Source: an uncultured Bacteroidales bacterium | GTDB taxonomy: Bacteria; Bacteroidota; Bacteroidia; Bacteroidales; UBA932 | Direction: 5' to 3' | NCBI GenBank assembly: GCA_904501835.1 | Contig: CAJGBW010000007.1 | Span: 1 to 37,266, forward strand | Length of the DNA: 37,266 nucleotides | In this document: positions 1 through 9,100 of the stretch, piece after piece | Layout: the number at the start of each line of letters is the position of its first letter | How positions within the stretch are numbered: position 1 is the first letter of the stretch | Position numbers and translations under genes: made by a program | Notes under the pieces: model-generated | The model's database searches: none | What the model was told of the DNA's origin: nothing | Seen by the model: only the letters and a program-made list of their open reading frames with translations

Positions 1-473
1 AGACGACGTACAGAAGTACCAGAACCCTTAGGAGCTACCATAATCACGTCAATATCGGTGGGAGGAACACAACCTGTGCGGTCGTTCCAAGTGATGGCGA
101 AACCGTGAGAGAAATACAAAGTCTTACCAGTAGTCAAGTAAGGTTTGATGGTAGGCCATACAGACATTACGGCTGCATCAGAAAGCAAGCACATGATGAT
201 GCTGGCTTTTTCGCAAGCCTCCTCGATACCGAAAAGGTCTTTACCAGGTGTCCAACCATCAGCAACTGCCTTGTCGAAAGTCTTACCGGCACGCTGACCT
301 ACGATTACATTAAAACCATTGTCACGGAGATTCAACGACTGACCAGGACCCTGTACGCCATATCCGATAACAGCGATAGTTTCATTTTTAAGAACTTCTT
401 TTGCTTTTGCGAGGGTAAATTCTTCGCGAGTTACTACGGTCTCTTCAACACCGCCAAAATTAATTTTTGCCAT
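1..473 (-). CDS. ilvC: Ketol-acid reductoisomerase, N-terminal part (cut by window edge)
   Basis: Catalyses the NADPH-dependent isomerisation and reduction of acetolactate or acetohydroxybutyrate in valine/isoleucine synthesis, in the cytoplasm. About 157 N-terminal residues are visible, from ATG at 473; the rest lies left of the window. The reading begins MAKINFGGVEETVV, followed by the Rossmann segment with VIGYGVQGPG, the cofactor-loop region GQRAG and later SHGFAI and VAPKGSGTSVRR, matching KARI. The N-terminus is of the kind seen in Bacteroides-type enzymes. It is the last gene of ilvDBNC, only 13 bases after the ilvN stop. Identification is firm; the full length cannot be judged. Confidence 0.95.
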   Translation of the reverse strand, partial: MAKINFGGVEETVVTREEFTLAKAKEVLKNETIAVIGYGVQGPGQSLNLRDNGFNVIVGQRAGKTFDKAVADGWTPGKDLFGIEEACEKASIIMCLLSDAAVMSVWPTIKPYLTTGKTLYFSHGFAITWNDRTGCVPPTDIDVIMVAPKGSGTSVRR

Positions 474-486
474 AATTTAATAAGTT

Positions 487-801
487 TTATTTGTTATTTT
501 CTCTTGCTTGCAGGAAGGATGCAACCTCTTCGATTTCATGCATGGAATTTTCATTATCCACATAATAGAAGGCCTTGATTACATCCACTTTTTTCTCCAT
601 GTTCAAGACTATGGATTTCACTTTACTTTCTGTAGTACGGGTTTTCACCGTGAATTTGTGTACACCGGGAATGGTGGAAGCCATTACGCGCAGGGTATCA
701 ATATTGATGCTGCGACGGGTGAACATACCAGCCACTGTACTGAGCAGACCTACCTGATTTTCCGTGTAGGCCGTAATGATATAGAGTTTTTCCTTTTCCA
801 T
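487..801 (-). CDS. ilvN: Acetolactate synthase small (regulatory) subunit, ACT domain only
   Basis: Regulatory subunit that binds the IlvB catalytic subunit and usually confers valine feedback control. The 104 residues form essentially one ACT domain (about residues 5-80: YIITAYTENQVGLLSTVAGMF, then INIDTLRV). The C-terminal domain found in most 160-190-residue small subunits is absent, and there is no room for it because the ilvC start follows the stop by 13 bases. The size is like the 96-residue E. coli IlvN. ATG at 801 comes one base after the ilvB TAA; a TTG three codons upstream would overlap ilvB and is less likely. Confidence 0.93.
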   Translation of the reverse strand: MEKEKLYIITAYTENQVGLLSTVAGMFTRRSINIDTLRVMASTIPGVHKFTVKTRTTESKVKSIVLNMEKKVDVIKAFYYVDNENSMHEIEEVASFLQARENNK

Positions 802-802
802 T

Positions 803-2518
803 TTATTCAAACCATTCCTCGTTGTTCAACATAATTTCGCTGACCGATTTTCCGGGAGGCACCATGGGGAAGACCATATTTTCCTCATTGATATGTACAT
901 CCAAGATAAAAGGTTTGTCGTCGGCAAGCATTTTTTCTACAGCCGGACGCAACTGCTCGCGTTCCTCGACCAAAACATGCTCAATGCCATAAGCCTCAGC
1001 AATTTTTTCAAAATCAGGATTGATCATGCGCGTCTGTGAGTAGCGTTCTCCGAAGAACAACTCCTGCCATTGACGCACATTGCCCAACCAATTGTTATTG
1101 AGCAGAACGATTTTCACACCTACTTGCTCCTGCATGATGGTACCCAACTCCTGAAGGGTCATCTGGAAACCGCCGTCGCCCACAAAGAGACAAACCTTGC
1201 GTTCGGGGGCACCAATCTTGGCACCAATGGTCGCAGGAATACCGAATCCCATGGTACCGAGACCACCGGAGGAAATAAAGCTGCGGCTGTTCTTAAAACG
1301 AGAATAGCGAGCGCCAATCATCTGATTCTGACCCACATCCGTAAGAATAATGGCATCATTTCCGCTCACCTCGGCGACCATGGCAACCACCTCACCCGGA
1401 TTGATTTTACCGCAGTTCGGACAAGTCTCAGGAATGATAACTTTTTCCTGCTCCACCTGATTGAAACGCACATCGCGCTGCAACCACTCCGTTCTATCCT
1501 GACGGGAGATCAACTCGGTCAGACGGGCGAGCACTTGTTTGGCATCTCCGTGAACACCCAAATCAATGGGCACATTTTTGCCCAACTCGCTAGGGTCGAT
1601 ATCCACATGAATAATGCGTGCATCGCGACAATAATTGGAAAGATTGCCCGTCACACGGTCGTCAAAACGCATACCGACAGCCAAAATAACATCGGCCTCC
1701 TGCGACATGATATTGGCCGCGATATTTCCGTGCATGCCCAACATACCCTTGTAGTGAGGGTTGTCCGAAGCAACGGCGCTCAATCCCAATAAGGTAGAAC
1801 CTACGGGGATGCAACCTTTTTCCAAGAAGGCCGCCAATTCTTTTTCCGCACCGGAAAGAATCACGCCCTGTCCACAAAGCACAAAAGGACGTTTTGACTG
1901 GTCAATCATCTTCGCAGCCTGACGCAATTTGGCCTCATCCGCGTTGAATTTCGGCTGATAACTGCGGATAAACTCGCATTTCTCATATTGGAATTCTGCC
2001 AATCCGACCTGGGCATCCTTGGTCAAATCCAGCACCACAGGACCCGGACGGCCCGTAGAAGCAATATAATAAGCACGAGACACAGCCCATACAATATCCT
2101 CGGGGCGGCGAATCTGGTAGCTCCATTTGGTGATAGGATTGGTAAGACCCATCAAGTCCGTTTCCTGAAAAGCGTCCGTACCCAACAAAGAGGTATTGAC
2201 CTGGCCGGCAATCACCACAACGGGCGTTGAATCCACCATGGCATCAGCCACACCCGTGATGACATTGGTCGCACCCGGACCGGAAGTCACGATAACCGTA
2301 CCGGGAAAACCTTTTGCGCGGGCATAACCCTGAGCCGCATGAATGGCACCCTGTTCGTGACGCACCAGAACGTGACGCAATTTGTCACCATACTCGTACA
2401 TTTTGTCGTACACCGGCATAATCTGTCCGCCGGGATAGCCAAAGAGGGTATCCACGCCCTCGGCTATCAAGGTCTCAAGCAAAATCTGAGAACCACTTAT
2501 TTTATTTTTCTTCGTCAT
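803..2518 (-). CDS. ilvB: Acetolactate synthase large (catalytic) subunit
   Basis: Thiamine-diphosphate enzyme condensing pyruvate with pyruvate or 2-ketobutyrate, the first committed step of branched-chain amino acid synthesis. The 571 residues have the usual three-domain layout: an N-terminal pyrimidine-binding domain with catalytic Glu55 in RHEQGAIH, a central FAD-type domain (about 195-340), and a C-terminal pyrophosphate-binding domain with GDGG at 447-450 and NNN at 474-476. A CPNCG motif at 366-370, in the linker before the C-terminal domain, is an oddity: a single CxxC pair with no partner visible nearby. ATG at 2518 lies one base after the ilvD stop, so translation is probably coupled. 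Confidence 0.97.
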   Translation of the reverse strand: MTKKNKISGSQILLETLIAEGVDTLFGYPGGQIMPVYDKMYEYGDKLRHVLVRHEQGAIHAAQGYARAKGFPGTVIVTSGPGATNVITGVADAMVDSTPVVVIAGQVNTSLLGTDAFQETDLMGLTNPITKWSYQIRRPEDIVWAVSRAYYIASTGRPGPVVLDLTKDAQVGLAEFQYEKCEFIRSYQPKFNADEAKLRQAAKMIDQSKRPFVLCGQGVILSGAEKELAAFLEKGCIPVGSTLLGLSAVASDNPHYKGMLGMHGNIAANIMSQEADVILAVGMRFDDRVTGNLSNYCRDARIIHVDIDPSELGKNVPIDLGVHGDAKQVLARLTELISRQDRTEWLQRDVRFNQVEQEKVIIPETCPNCGKINPGEVVAMVAEVSGNDAIILTDVGQNQMIGARYSRFKNSRSFISSGGLGTMGFGIPATIGAKIGAPERKVCLFVGDGGFQMTLQELGTIMQEQVGVKIVLLNNNWLGNVRQWQELFFGERYSQTRMINPDFEKIAEAYGIEHVLVEEREQLRPAVEKMLADDKPFILDVHINEENMVFPMVPPGKSVSEIMLNNEEWFE

Positions 2519-2519
2519 G

Positions 2520-4349
2520 TTACTCTTCTACAATTCTAATTCCGCCTTTATCCGCACTACTTACCATGGCAGCATAAGCTTTGAGTGCTTTGGAGACCAC
2601 TCTCTGACGTGTCGGAGGCGTAAAGGCCTTTTTACCACGCTTCAGTTCCTCCTCACGACGGACATTCAATTCTTCCTCGCTCAGGCGAACGGAGATTTTA
2701 CGGGAAGGAATATCAATTTCGATGATATCCCCATCACGAACCAAGGCGATATTTCCACCGGCCGCTGCCTCGGGAGAGACGTGACCGATACTCAAACCGG
2801 AGGTACCGCCGCTGAAACGACCGTCCGTCAGCAACGCACACTCTTTTCCAAGGTGCATGGATTTGATGTAAGAGGTCGGATATAACATTTCCTGCATACC
2901 CGGGCCACCTTTGGGACCTTCATAGTTGATAATCACCACGTCACCACTCTGGATTTTTCCTCCGAGAATACCCTCACAAGCCGCCTCTTGAGAATCAAAG
3001 ACTTTGGCAGGACCCTCAAAATGCCAGATGCTTTCATCCACACCGGCCGTCTTGATCACGCAGCCGTCCTGGGCGATATTACCGAAAAGAACAGCCAGAC
3101 CACCGTCTTTGGTGTAGGCACTTTCGAGAGAACGGATACAACCGTTTTCGCGGTCGGTATCCAACTGCTCGCAATAAGTTTCCTGACTGCCAAGTACGTT
3201 GGAGAAACGATTGGCGGGAGCGGAACGATAGAATTTCAAAGCCTCTTCGCAAACGGAAGGACTGGTGATGCCCCATTTTTCAATTTCTTCCGCCAAGGTC
3301 ATACCATCCACACGTTTGAGGGAGGTATTCACCAAGCCGCTTTTGGCTAGTTCTGCCATAATGGAAACGATACCACCGGCACGACCGACATCCTGAATAT
3401 GAAATTTCTGGGTATTGGGAGCCACCTTGCAAATGCAGGGAACTTTACGGGAAAGCGCATCGATATCACTCATTTTGAAATCCACGCCCCCTTCTCCGGC
3501 AATGGCCAAAAGGTGCAAAATCGTATTGGTAGAGCCACCCATGGCAATATCCAAGGTCATGGCATTCATAAAAGCCTCACGGGTCGCAATGCTTTTGGGA
3601 AGCACGCTTTCATCTCCGTCACGATAGTATTTGTAGGCATTTTCCACCACCAAGCGAGCGGCCTTGCGCATCAATTCCTTGCGAAGGACATGGGTCGCCA
3701 GCACGGTGCCGTTACCGGGAAGAGAAAGACCAATTGCCTCGGTCAGACAGTTCATGGAGTTGGCTGTAAACATACCGGAACAACTTCCACAGGTCGGACA
3801 AGCGCTGTTTTCAATCTGCTCCACCTCGTCATCGCAGACCTGGCTGTCCGCCGATTTAATCATGGCGTCAATCAAATCCAATTTGGCTTTGCCCAACACA
3901 CCGGCCTCCATAGGACCGCCGGACACAAAGACGGTAGGGATATTCAAACGCATGGCTGCGATCATCATACCCGGGGTAATCTTGTCGCAATTGCTGATGC
4001 ACACCAAAGCGTCTGCCTTGTGGGCATTCACCATATACTCGACGCTATCTGCGATAATATCACGAGAGGGAAGGGAATACAACATACCGTCGTGGCCCAT
4101 TGCAATTCCGTCATCTACGGCAATGGTATTGAATTCGGCGGCATAACAACCCAAACGCTCCACTTCTTCTTTGACTATCTGACCAGCCTCATGCAAATGA
4201 GTATGACCGGGAACGAATTGGGTGAAAGAATTGGCAATGGCAATGACAGGTTTTCCCATCTGCTCTTTTTTCATACCATTGGCAACCCACAATGCTCTTG
4301 CACCAGCCATTCTACGACCTTCAAGAGTTATGCTACTTCTTAACTTCAT
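2520..4349 (-). CDS. ilvD: Dihydroxy-acid dehydratase
   Basis: Iron-sulfur dehydratase that makes the 2-keto acids of valine and isoleucine. The 609 residues match the long, E. coli-type family. Cluster-candidate cysteines are C121 (SNCDKITPG) and C190 within CPTCGSC (184-190). The third cysteine that marks the oxygen-stable [2Fe-2S] enzymes, normally before the first helix, is replaced here by FTQFVPGH, as in E. coli; this suggests an oxygen-labile [4Fe-4S] type (inference). The start chosen is ATG 4349 (MKLRSSITLEG). An in-frame extension of 27 codons runs through the promoter region and does not resemble the family. First gene of ilvDBNC. Confidence 0.97.
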   Translation of the reverse strand: MKLRSSITLEGRRMAGARALWVANGMKKEQMGKPVIAIANSFTQFVPGHTHLHEAGQIVKEEVERLGCYAAEFNTIAVDDGIAMGHDGMLYSLPSRDIIADSVEYMVNAHKADALVCISNCDKITPGMMIAAMRLNIPTVFVSGGPMEAGVLGKAKLDLIDAMIKSADSQVCDDEVEQIENSACPTCGSCSGMFTANSMNCLTEAIGLSLPGNGTVLATHVLRKELMRKAARLVVENAYKYYRDGDESVLPKSIATREAFMNAMTLDIAMGGSTNTILHLLAIAGEGGVDFKMSDIDALSRKVPCICKVAPNTQKFHIQDVGRAGGIVSIMAELAKSGLVNTSLKRVDGMTLAEEIEKWGITSPSVCEEALKFYRSAPANRFSNVLGSQETYCEQLDTDRENGCIRSLESAYTKDGGLAVLFGNIAQDGCVIKTAGVDESIWHFEGPAKVFDSQEAACEGILGGKIQSGDVVIINYEGPKGGPGMQEMLYPTSYIKSMHLGKECALLTDGRFSGGTSGLSIGHVSPEAAAGGNIALVRDGDIIEIDIPSRKISVRLSEEELNVRREEELKRGKKAFTPPTRQRVVSKALKAYAAMVSSADKGGIRIVEE

Positions 4350-4377
4350 AATCGAATAAATCAAAAAACCCGAATTA

Positions 4378-4409
4378 CAAAGATAAGATTTTTTGTCAAA
4401 AAACGCAAG
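4378..4409 (-). promoter_or_regulatory. Predicted Bacteroidetes-type promoter of ilvDBNC
   Basis: On the minus strand TATCTTTG (4385-4378) fits the Bacteroidetes -7 consensus TAnnTTTG. CTTG (4409-4406) lies 20 bases upstream as a fair -33 element. It sits in the 74-base gap between the metH stop and the ilvD ATG and gives a leader of roughly 20 bases. No leader peptide or attenuator fits in that space. Confidence 0.7.
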
Positions 4410-4423
4410 GTTTTCAACCTTAG

Positions 4424-7400
4424 TTAGCACAAATGAGCTAAAAAGAGCTGTTTTTCTTGTTCGTTAAAACCTCTTTTTGAGGCATATAAGGCAATTTGCT
4501 CCGCAGAAACATGACGAATTTCCGGATAACAGGCATCCGGCGACGGCACGACAAAGCCACAGATACTTTCCAAAGGAAGCATCGCACAAGAATCACTGAG
4601 ACGGATTTCCAACGCATCAGACAGGAGCGCCAAGACATCGCGTTTGAGACTGTGATCCGGACAACAGGCGTAGCCTATTCCCGGCAAAACCCACCGACAG
4701 GATGAATCCGCGTATAAATTTTCAAGTTGATTTTGAAGCCAGCGGGAAGCAGCCTGAGCGAGCATGGCTTTTAGCGCATGAGAAAAGAGGGAAGCATCAA
4801 AACTTTCAGAAATTTTGACATCCTTCAAGCCGGAATCTTCCTTGACACTCAAGGCAAAAAGCCCCAACAAATGGGTTTTTCCGCTGGATTGAGAGGGATA
4901 AAAATCTGCCAACGAAGCCATTTTTTCCGCCTTCTCATCCCGCAGCATGGGAAAGGTAAAAAGCCCGTCTTTTTCACAGATCGAATTTCCGTCTTTATAG
5001 CTCGAAAAAAAGCGAGCAGACAGACGTACGGAAAAGGTATTCTCACGCTTTAATAAACGCAGCGCTTCACCTTGATACTCAAATACTTGCCCCTCTCCTT
5101 CCGATTCATTTTTCAGACCATAGGCCGCCTTAAAAATCCGCCAGTCAAGATGGGGTTGCAAGTCCTGAAAAGTCAGGGTTTTCAAAGGGATATCCGCCTG
5201 CTCCGCCCCCTCTAAAAAGACGCTCGGAACATACGGTTTTGAAGAGTTCGTCAGGGGCTTGTTTTTTGTTTGGGCATGCAACTCCCGAAGACGCTCATGC
5301 GCCGCATTTTCCTCTCGCAAAAACTCCTCCGGCGCCGACAGAGAACGCTTGGCCATCACGGCTGTCATGGACGCATCAGCCCCATAATGAACATGCTCAT
5401 ACAAGGGGGCTAATTTCACCGCCGTATGAACCGCACTGGCCGCCGCACCTCCTACAAACAAAGGACAAGTAAAACCACGCTGGGTCATCATACGGCACAA
5501 CTCCTCCATTCTATACAAAGAAGGAGTAATCAGACCGCTGACTCCTATAATATCCGCATTGAGTTCTTGCGCCTTATCCAAAATATCCGAGCACGGCACC
5601 ATAACACCCATATCAATCACCTCAAAACCACCACATTGCAAAACAATGGAGGTGATATTTTTTCCTATATCGTGTACGTCACCCTGAATGGTCGCCAATA
5701 CCACTTTGGGCTTATTTTTACCTTGATTTTCATCTGACAATCCCATATAAGGTTCCAAAACCCGGACTGCCTGACGCATGATTTTCGCCGATTTGACCAC
5801 TTGCGGCAAAAACATTTTTCCGTCAGCAAAGGCCTCTCCTACCCGCGCCATCGCTTCCATCAAAGGGCCTTCAATCACTGCAACCGCAGAAGCCGATTCA
5901 TTCATCAACGCCAACACATCTTCCTCCACATGGTTCCCATCACCCCTTAACAATGCGCGTTGAAGACGCTCGGCGGGATTTTCCGTTTGCCCGGCAGCCT
6001 CCACCTTTTCTTCTTTGTCTTCGGCGGTAAAAGACGCCGCAAAATCCAGCAAACGTGCCGTTGCCTGGGCATCTGTGTCAAAGATCACATCCTCTATCGC
6101 CCGCAGAAGCGCCGCATCAATATCATCATACAACTGAAGCATTTGAGGATTGACTATCGCCATATCCAGGCCCGCCCGGATGGCATGGAAAAGGAAAGCA
6201 CTGTGCATGGCTTCCCGCACGGCATTATTTCCACGGAAGGCAAACGAAAGATTGGAAATGCCGCCACTAGTCAGCGCAGCGGGAAGATGCTGTTTTATCC
6301 AACGTACCGCCTCAATAAAATCCACCGCAAAACGCGCGTGTTCGGCTATGCCTGTACCAATCGATAAAACATTGACATCAAAGATAATATCATAGGGAGC
6401 AAAGCCCGCTTTTTCCACCAAAAGACGGTAGGCACGAGCAGCAATTTCAATTTTTCGTTCGTAGGTTTCAGCCTGTCCTTTTTCATCAAAGGCCATCACC
6501 ACAACGGCCGCTCCGTAGCGTTTAATCAAGCGGGCACGTCGCAAAAATTCCTCTTCCCCATCCTTGAGAGAAATGGAATTGACTATGCTTTTTCCACAGC
6601 AATTCTGCAGTCCTTCCAAAAGAGTTTCCCAATGGGAAGAATCCACCATGACCGCCGCCTTTGACACCGCCGGATCGGAAGACAGATAGCGCAAGAAATC
6701 ACGCATACAGGCCTTGGAATCCAACATTGCATCATCCATATTGACATCGATGATATTGGCCCCACCCGCCACTTGGGCAGACGCGACCTGCAAGGCTTCT
6801 TCGTAGGATTTGGACGCAATCAAACGGGCAAATTTACGCGAACCTGTCACATTGGCACGCTCTCCGATGTTGGTAAAATTCTGCGATGCATCCACACGAT
6901 AAGCCTCCAACCCACTGACAAACAAAACCTTATCCTCAACACAAGGCTTGCGGGGAGGAATATCACAAAGCGTATTTGCCAAGGCACGGATATGGGAAGG
7001 AGTTGTTCCGCAACATCCTCCGGCGATATTGATATGCCCCGCCAATGCCAACTCGCGCACGACTTCTGCCATAGACTCGGGCGTATCACGATAGCATCCC
7101 ATTTCGTCGGGAATACCGGCATTGGGATAAAAAATCAAAGGGAGAGGAGAAAAACGGCTCAATTCCTCAACGAGAGGCTTGAGTTGTGCGGCACCCAAAG
7201 CGCAGTTCAGACCGAATGCCGCTAAATGGGGACAGTGCTTGATTGCTTGAAAAAAGGCCTCCAAAGTCTGTCCGGTAAGCATTCGTCCGCTCCTGTCACT
7301 GACCGTTGCAGAAATCACCACCGGAAGCGAACAAGAAAGTTCCTCCAAAGCAACAATGACTGCTTTGACATTCAGCGCATCAAAACAGGTTTCCAACTGT

Positions 7401-7900
7401 ATGATATCCACCCCACCCTCTATCAAGGCCGCAATCTGCTCTTTGGCCGCTTCCTTGAACTGATTGAAATCACATTCACGCAGGGTTGGATCAGAAGCAT
7501 CGTGAGCCATGGTCAGACTGATGCCTGTCGGGCCTACGCTACCTGAAACAAACAAAGGCGAATCATCCCCTTGGGCTCGTCTTTGGGACAAAACTTCATC
7601 CGCAACCTTTCGGGCAATTCGGGCGGCCGCAAGGGCCATTTGAGGCGCTTTATCCGCCATACCATGACGCTGCTGCACCAAGGTATTACAACCAAAACTA
7701 TTGGTTGTCAGGATATGAGCACCAGCCTCGGCATATTGTCTCAATATATCTTCTATCCATTCGGGATGAGTCAGATTCAGCGCATCGGTATTCTGACAAT
7801 CTTCATTGGGCTTCGTTCCGCAACAAGACTGCACCATGGTTCCCATGGCTCCATCCAAAATCAGGATACGCTCTGACAATTGCCAAACAAAGTCACTCAT
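4424..7900 (-). CDS. metH: Cobalamin-dependent methionine synthase
   Basis: Transfers the methyl group of methyltetrahydrofolate to homocysteine through cobalamin. The 1158 residues show all modules in order. The homocysteine domain (1-320) has zinc ligands Cys233 (GLNCALG) and Cys296/297 (GGCCGT). A folate-binding domain spans about 340-600. The cobalamin cap (about 640-725) is followed by the B12 domain with GDVHDIGKN, the axial His being 743. A reactivation domain runs from about 890 to the end. The last is divergent but keeps an arginine and a GYACCPDH segment comparable to the AdoMet-binding motif. Start at ATG 7900 (MSDFVWQL), 17 bases after metF; an upstream TTG inside metF was rejected. 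Downstream of metF in one operon. Confidence 0.97.
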   Translation of the reverse strand: MSDFVWQLSERILILDGAMGTMVQSCCGTKPNEDCQNTDALNLTHPEWIEDILRQYAEAGAHILTTNSFGCNTLVQQRHGMADKAPQMALAAARIARKVADEVLSQRRAQGDDSPLFVSGSVGPTGISLTMAHDASDPTLRECDFNQFKEAAKEQIAALIEGGVDIIQLETCFDALNVKAVIVALEELSCSLPVVISATVSDRSGRMLTGQTLEAFFQAIKHCPHLAAFGLNCALGAAQLKPLVEELSRFSPLPLIFYPNAGIPDEMGCYRDTPESMAEVVRELALAGHINIAGGCCGTTPSHIRALANTLCDIPPRKPCVEDKVLFVSGLEAYRVDASQNFTNIGERANVTGSRKFARLIASKSYEEALQVASAQVAGGANIIDVNMDDAMLDSKACMRDFLRYLSSDPAVSKAAVMVDSSHWETLLEGLQNCCGKSIVNSISLKDGEEEFLRRARLIKRYGAAVVVMAFDEKGQAETYERKIEIAARAYRLLVEKAGFAPYDIIFDVNVLSIGTGIAEHARFAVDFIEAVRWIKQHLPAALTSGGISNLSFAFRGNNAVREAMHSAFLFHAIRAGLDMAIVNPQMLQLYDDIDAALLRAIEDVIFDTDAQATARLLDFAASFTAEDKEEKVEAAGQTENPAERLQRALLRGDGNHVEEDVLALMNESASAVAVIEGPLMEAMARVGEAFADGKMFLPQVVKSAKIMRQAVRVLEPYMGLSDENQGKNKPKVVLATIQGDVHDIGKNITSIVLQCGGFEVIDMGVMVPCSDILDKAQELNADIIGVSGLITPSLYRMEELCRMMTQRGFTCPLFVGGAAASAVHTAVKLAPLYEHVHYGADASMTAVMAKRSLSAPEEFLREENAAHERLRELHAQTKNKPLTNSSKPYVPSVFLEGAEQADIPLKTLTFQDLQPHLDWRIFKAAYGLKNESEGEGQVFEYQGEALRLLKRENTFSVRLSARFFSSYKDGNSICEKDGLFTFPMLRDEKAEKMASLADFYPSQSSGKTHLLGLFALSVKEDSGLKDVKISESFDASLFSHALKAMLAQAASRWLQNQLENLYADSSCRWVLPGIGYACCPDHSLKRDVLALLSDALEIRLSDSCAMLPLESICGFVVPSPDACYPEIRHVSAEQIALYASKRGFNEQEKQLFLAHLC

Positions 7901-7917
7901 AAAGCAAGGACTTTCTT

Positions 7918-8844
7918 TTAGAAACAAGATCGAAGGATTCCGATGATATTATCGGATTTACCCATCGTATAGAAATGCACGGCCGGCACGTCATTTTTCA
8001 GCAAATCTGCACATTGCTCTGCACACCAGCGAGCACCGATTTCATAACAAACAGCCTTATCTGCCGCATGCTTTTTCATCTCGCGAACCAATTCAGCCGG
8101 AATATCCAAAGAGAAAGTTTCAGGAAGAATCTCCACCTGGCGGGCCGTAGATAAGGGTTTCAAGCCTGGAATGATAGGCACGGTGATACCTGCCTGACGA
8201 CACTTATCTCGAAATTCGTAGAAAACGGCGTTATCGAAAAACATTTGCGTGATGATATAATCAGCTCCTTTTTCGACCTTTCGCTTGAGATTTTCAATAT
8301 CCATTTCCAGATTAGGCGCCTCAAAATGCTTTTCCGGATAGGCTCCTACACCGACGCAAAAAGAAGCACCCTGCTCTTTTTCAAAGCTGCGGATATCTTC
8401 CACCAACTCACTCGCCCAACGATAGCCGCCCGGCTCCGGGGTAAATCTTTTTTCACCAACCAGACAATCACCGCGCAAAGCCATCACATTCTCAATGCCC
8501 ATGAAATGCAAATCATGAAGTTGGTTTTCCATTTGCTCCCGTGTCATTCCGGCACCAATCAAATGGGGTACAACCTCGGCCTTGAAATGCGATTGGATCG
8601 CTCCGCAGACAGCCGTTTCACTGATTCTGCGACGCACTGCATGACGGGTATAACTTCCGTCCGCCTCGGGCCTGAACTCATATTCATCCCTATGACAGGT
8701 AACATTGATATAAGGAGGGCAGAACTCCATAAAAGGCTCTATCGAGGATACGAGTTCCTCTTTACTGATACCTTTTAACGGGGGTACAATCTCAATAGAC
8801 GGAAAGGGTTTGGGACTTTGAGTCAGTATCTCTGAAATTTTCAT
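7918..8844 (-). CDS. metF: Methylenetetrahydrofolate reductase
   Basis: FAD enzyme reducing 5,10-methylene-THF to 5-methyl-THF, the methyl donor used by the MetH encoded next. It has 308 residues, the usual bacterial length, with a TIM-barrel pattern: PSIEIVPP near the N-terminus, NVTCHRDE, ENVMALRGDC, YIITQMFFDN and PIIPGLKPLS. Start is ATG 8844, two bases after the TGA of the small upstream gene; a TTG two codons earlier overlaps that stop. Gene order metF-metH makes functional sense, as the two enzymes catalyse consecutive steps. Confidence 0.97.
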   Translation of the reverse strand: MKISEILTQSPKPFPSIEIVPPLKGISKEELVSSIEPFMEFCPPYINVTCHRDEYEFRPEADGSYTRHAVRRRISETAVCGAIQSHFKAEVVPHLIGAGMTREQMENQLHDLHFMGIENVMALRGDCLVGEKRFTPEPGGYRWASELVEDIRSFEKEQGASFCVGVGAYPEKHFEAPNLEMDIENLKRKVEKGADYIITQMFFDNAVFYEFRDKCRQAGITVPIIPGLKPLSTARQVEILPETFSLDIPAELVREMKKHAADKAVCYEIGARWCAEQCADLLKNDVPAVHFYTMGKSDNIIGILRSCF

Positions 8845-8846
8845 TT

Positions 8847-9092
8847 TCAAAACAGTGAAGGAGGATTTTCATCCAGAGTTTCCAATACCCGAGACATAAT
8901 CGCATCGCGGAGCAATATCGAGCGATGGCTGACCTGAAAACGGGAACAATAGGCGTCTATCGCTGCCAACTCCCTATCATTCAAATAGATAACCTGTCTA
9001 TGCTTGCGACGCAAAGACTCCTTATGCCGACTCAAATAATCAGCATCGATTACTTTTGAGGATTTTTTCTTTGATTTTTTGGCTCGAGACAT
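8847..9092 (-). CDS. Small ribbon-helix-helix-like basic protein between rng and metF
   Basis: An 81-residue protein. Residues 1-31 are lysine/arginine-rich and probably disordered. Residues 32-38 (RQVIYLN) look like the DNA-contacting strand of a ribbon-helix-helix (RHH) fold, 39-52 (DRELAAIDAYCSRF) like helix 1, and 58-73 like helix 2. It has the size and pattern of Arc/CopG/MetJ-class repressors, but I see no specific sequence match to MetJ. It starts 8 bases after rng and ends 2 bases before the metF ATG, so it is co-transcribed and probably translationally coupled. I believe similar hypothetical proteins occur in other Bacteroidetes. A role in regulating the methionine genes is possible but only inferred. 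Confidence 0.8.
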   Translation of the reverse strand: MSRAKKSKKKSSKVIDADYLSRHKESLRRKHRQVIYLNDRELAAIDAYCSRFQVSHRSILLRDAIMSRVLETLDENPPSLF

Positions 9093-9100
9093 AATGGATT

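Noticed and set aside
3399..4343. Long open frame (314 codons) on the plus strand across ilvD
   Set aside because: It is antisense to a fully conserved ilvD, has no family resemblance and is rich in His/Gly/Thr, as expected for a shadow frame.
8847..9092. Direct MetJ orthologue
   Set aside because: Only the general RHH pattern is visible; no MetJ-specific residues or length match, and no MetJ operator repeats were found nearby.
7901..9100. Cobalamin or SAM riboswitch controlling metF-metH
   Set aside because: The gaps are only 2-17 bases, so there is no leader in which a riboswitch could lie.
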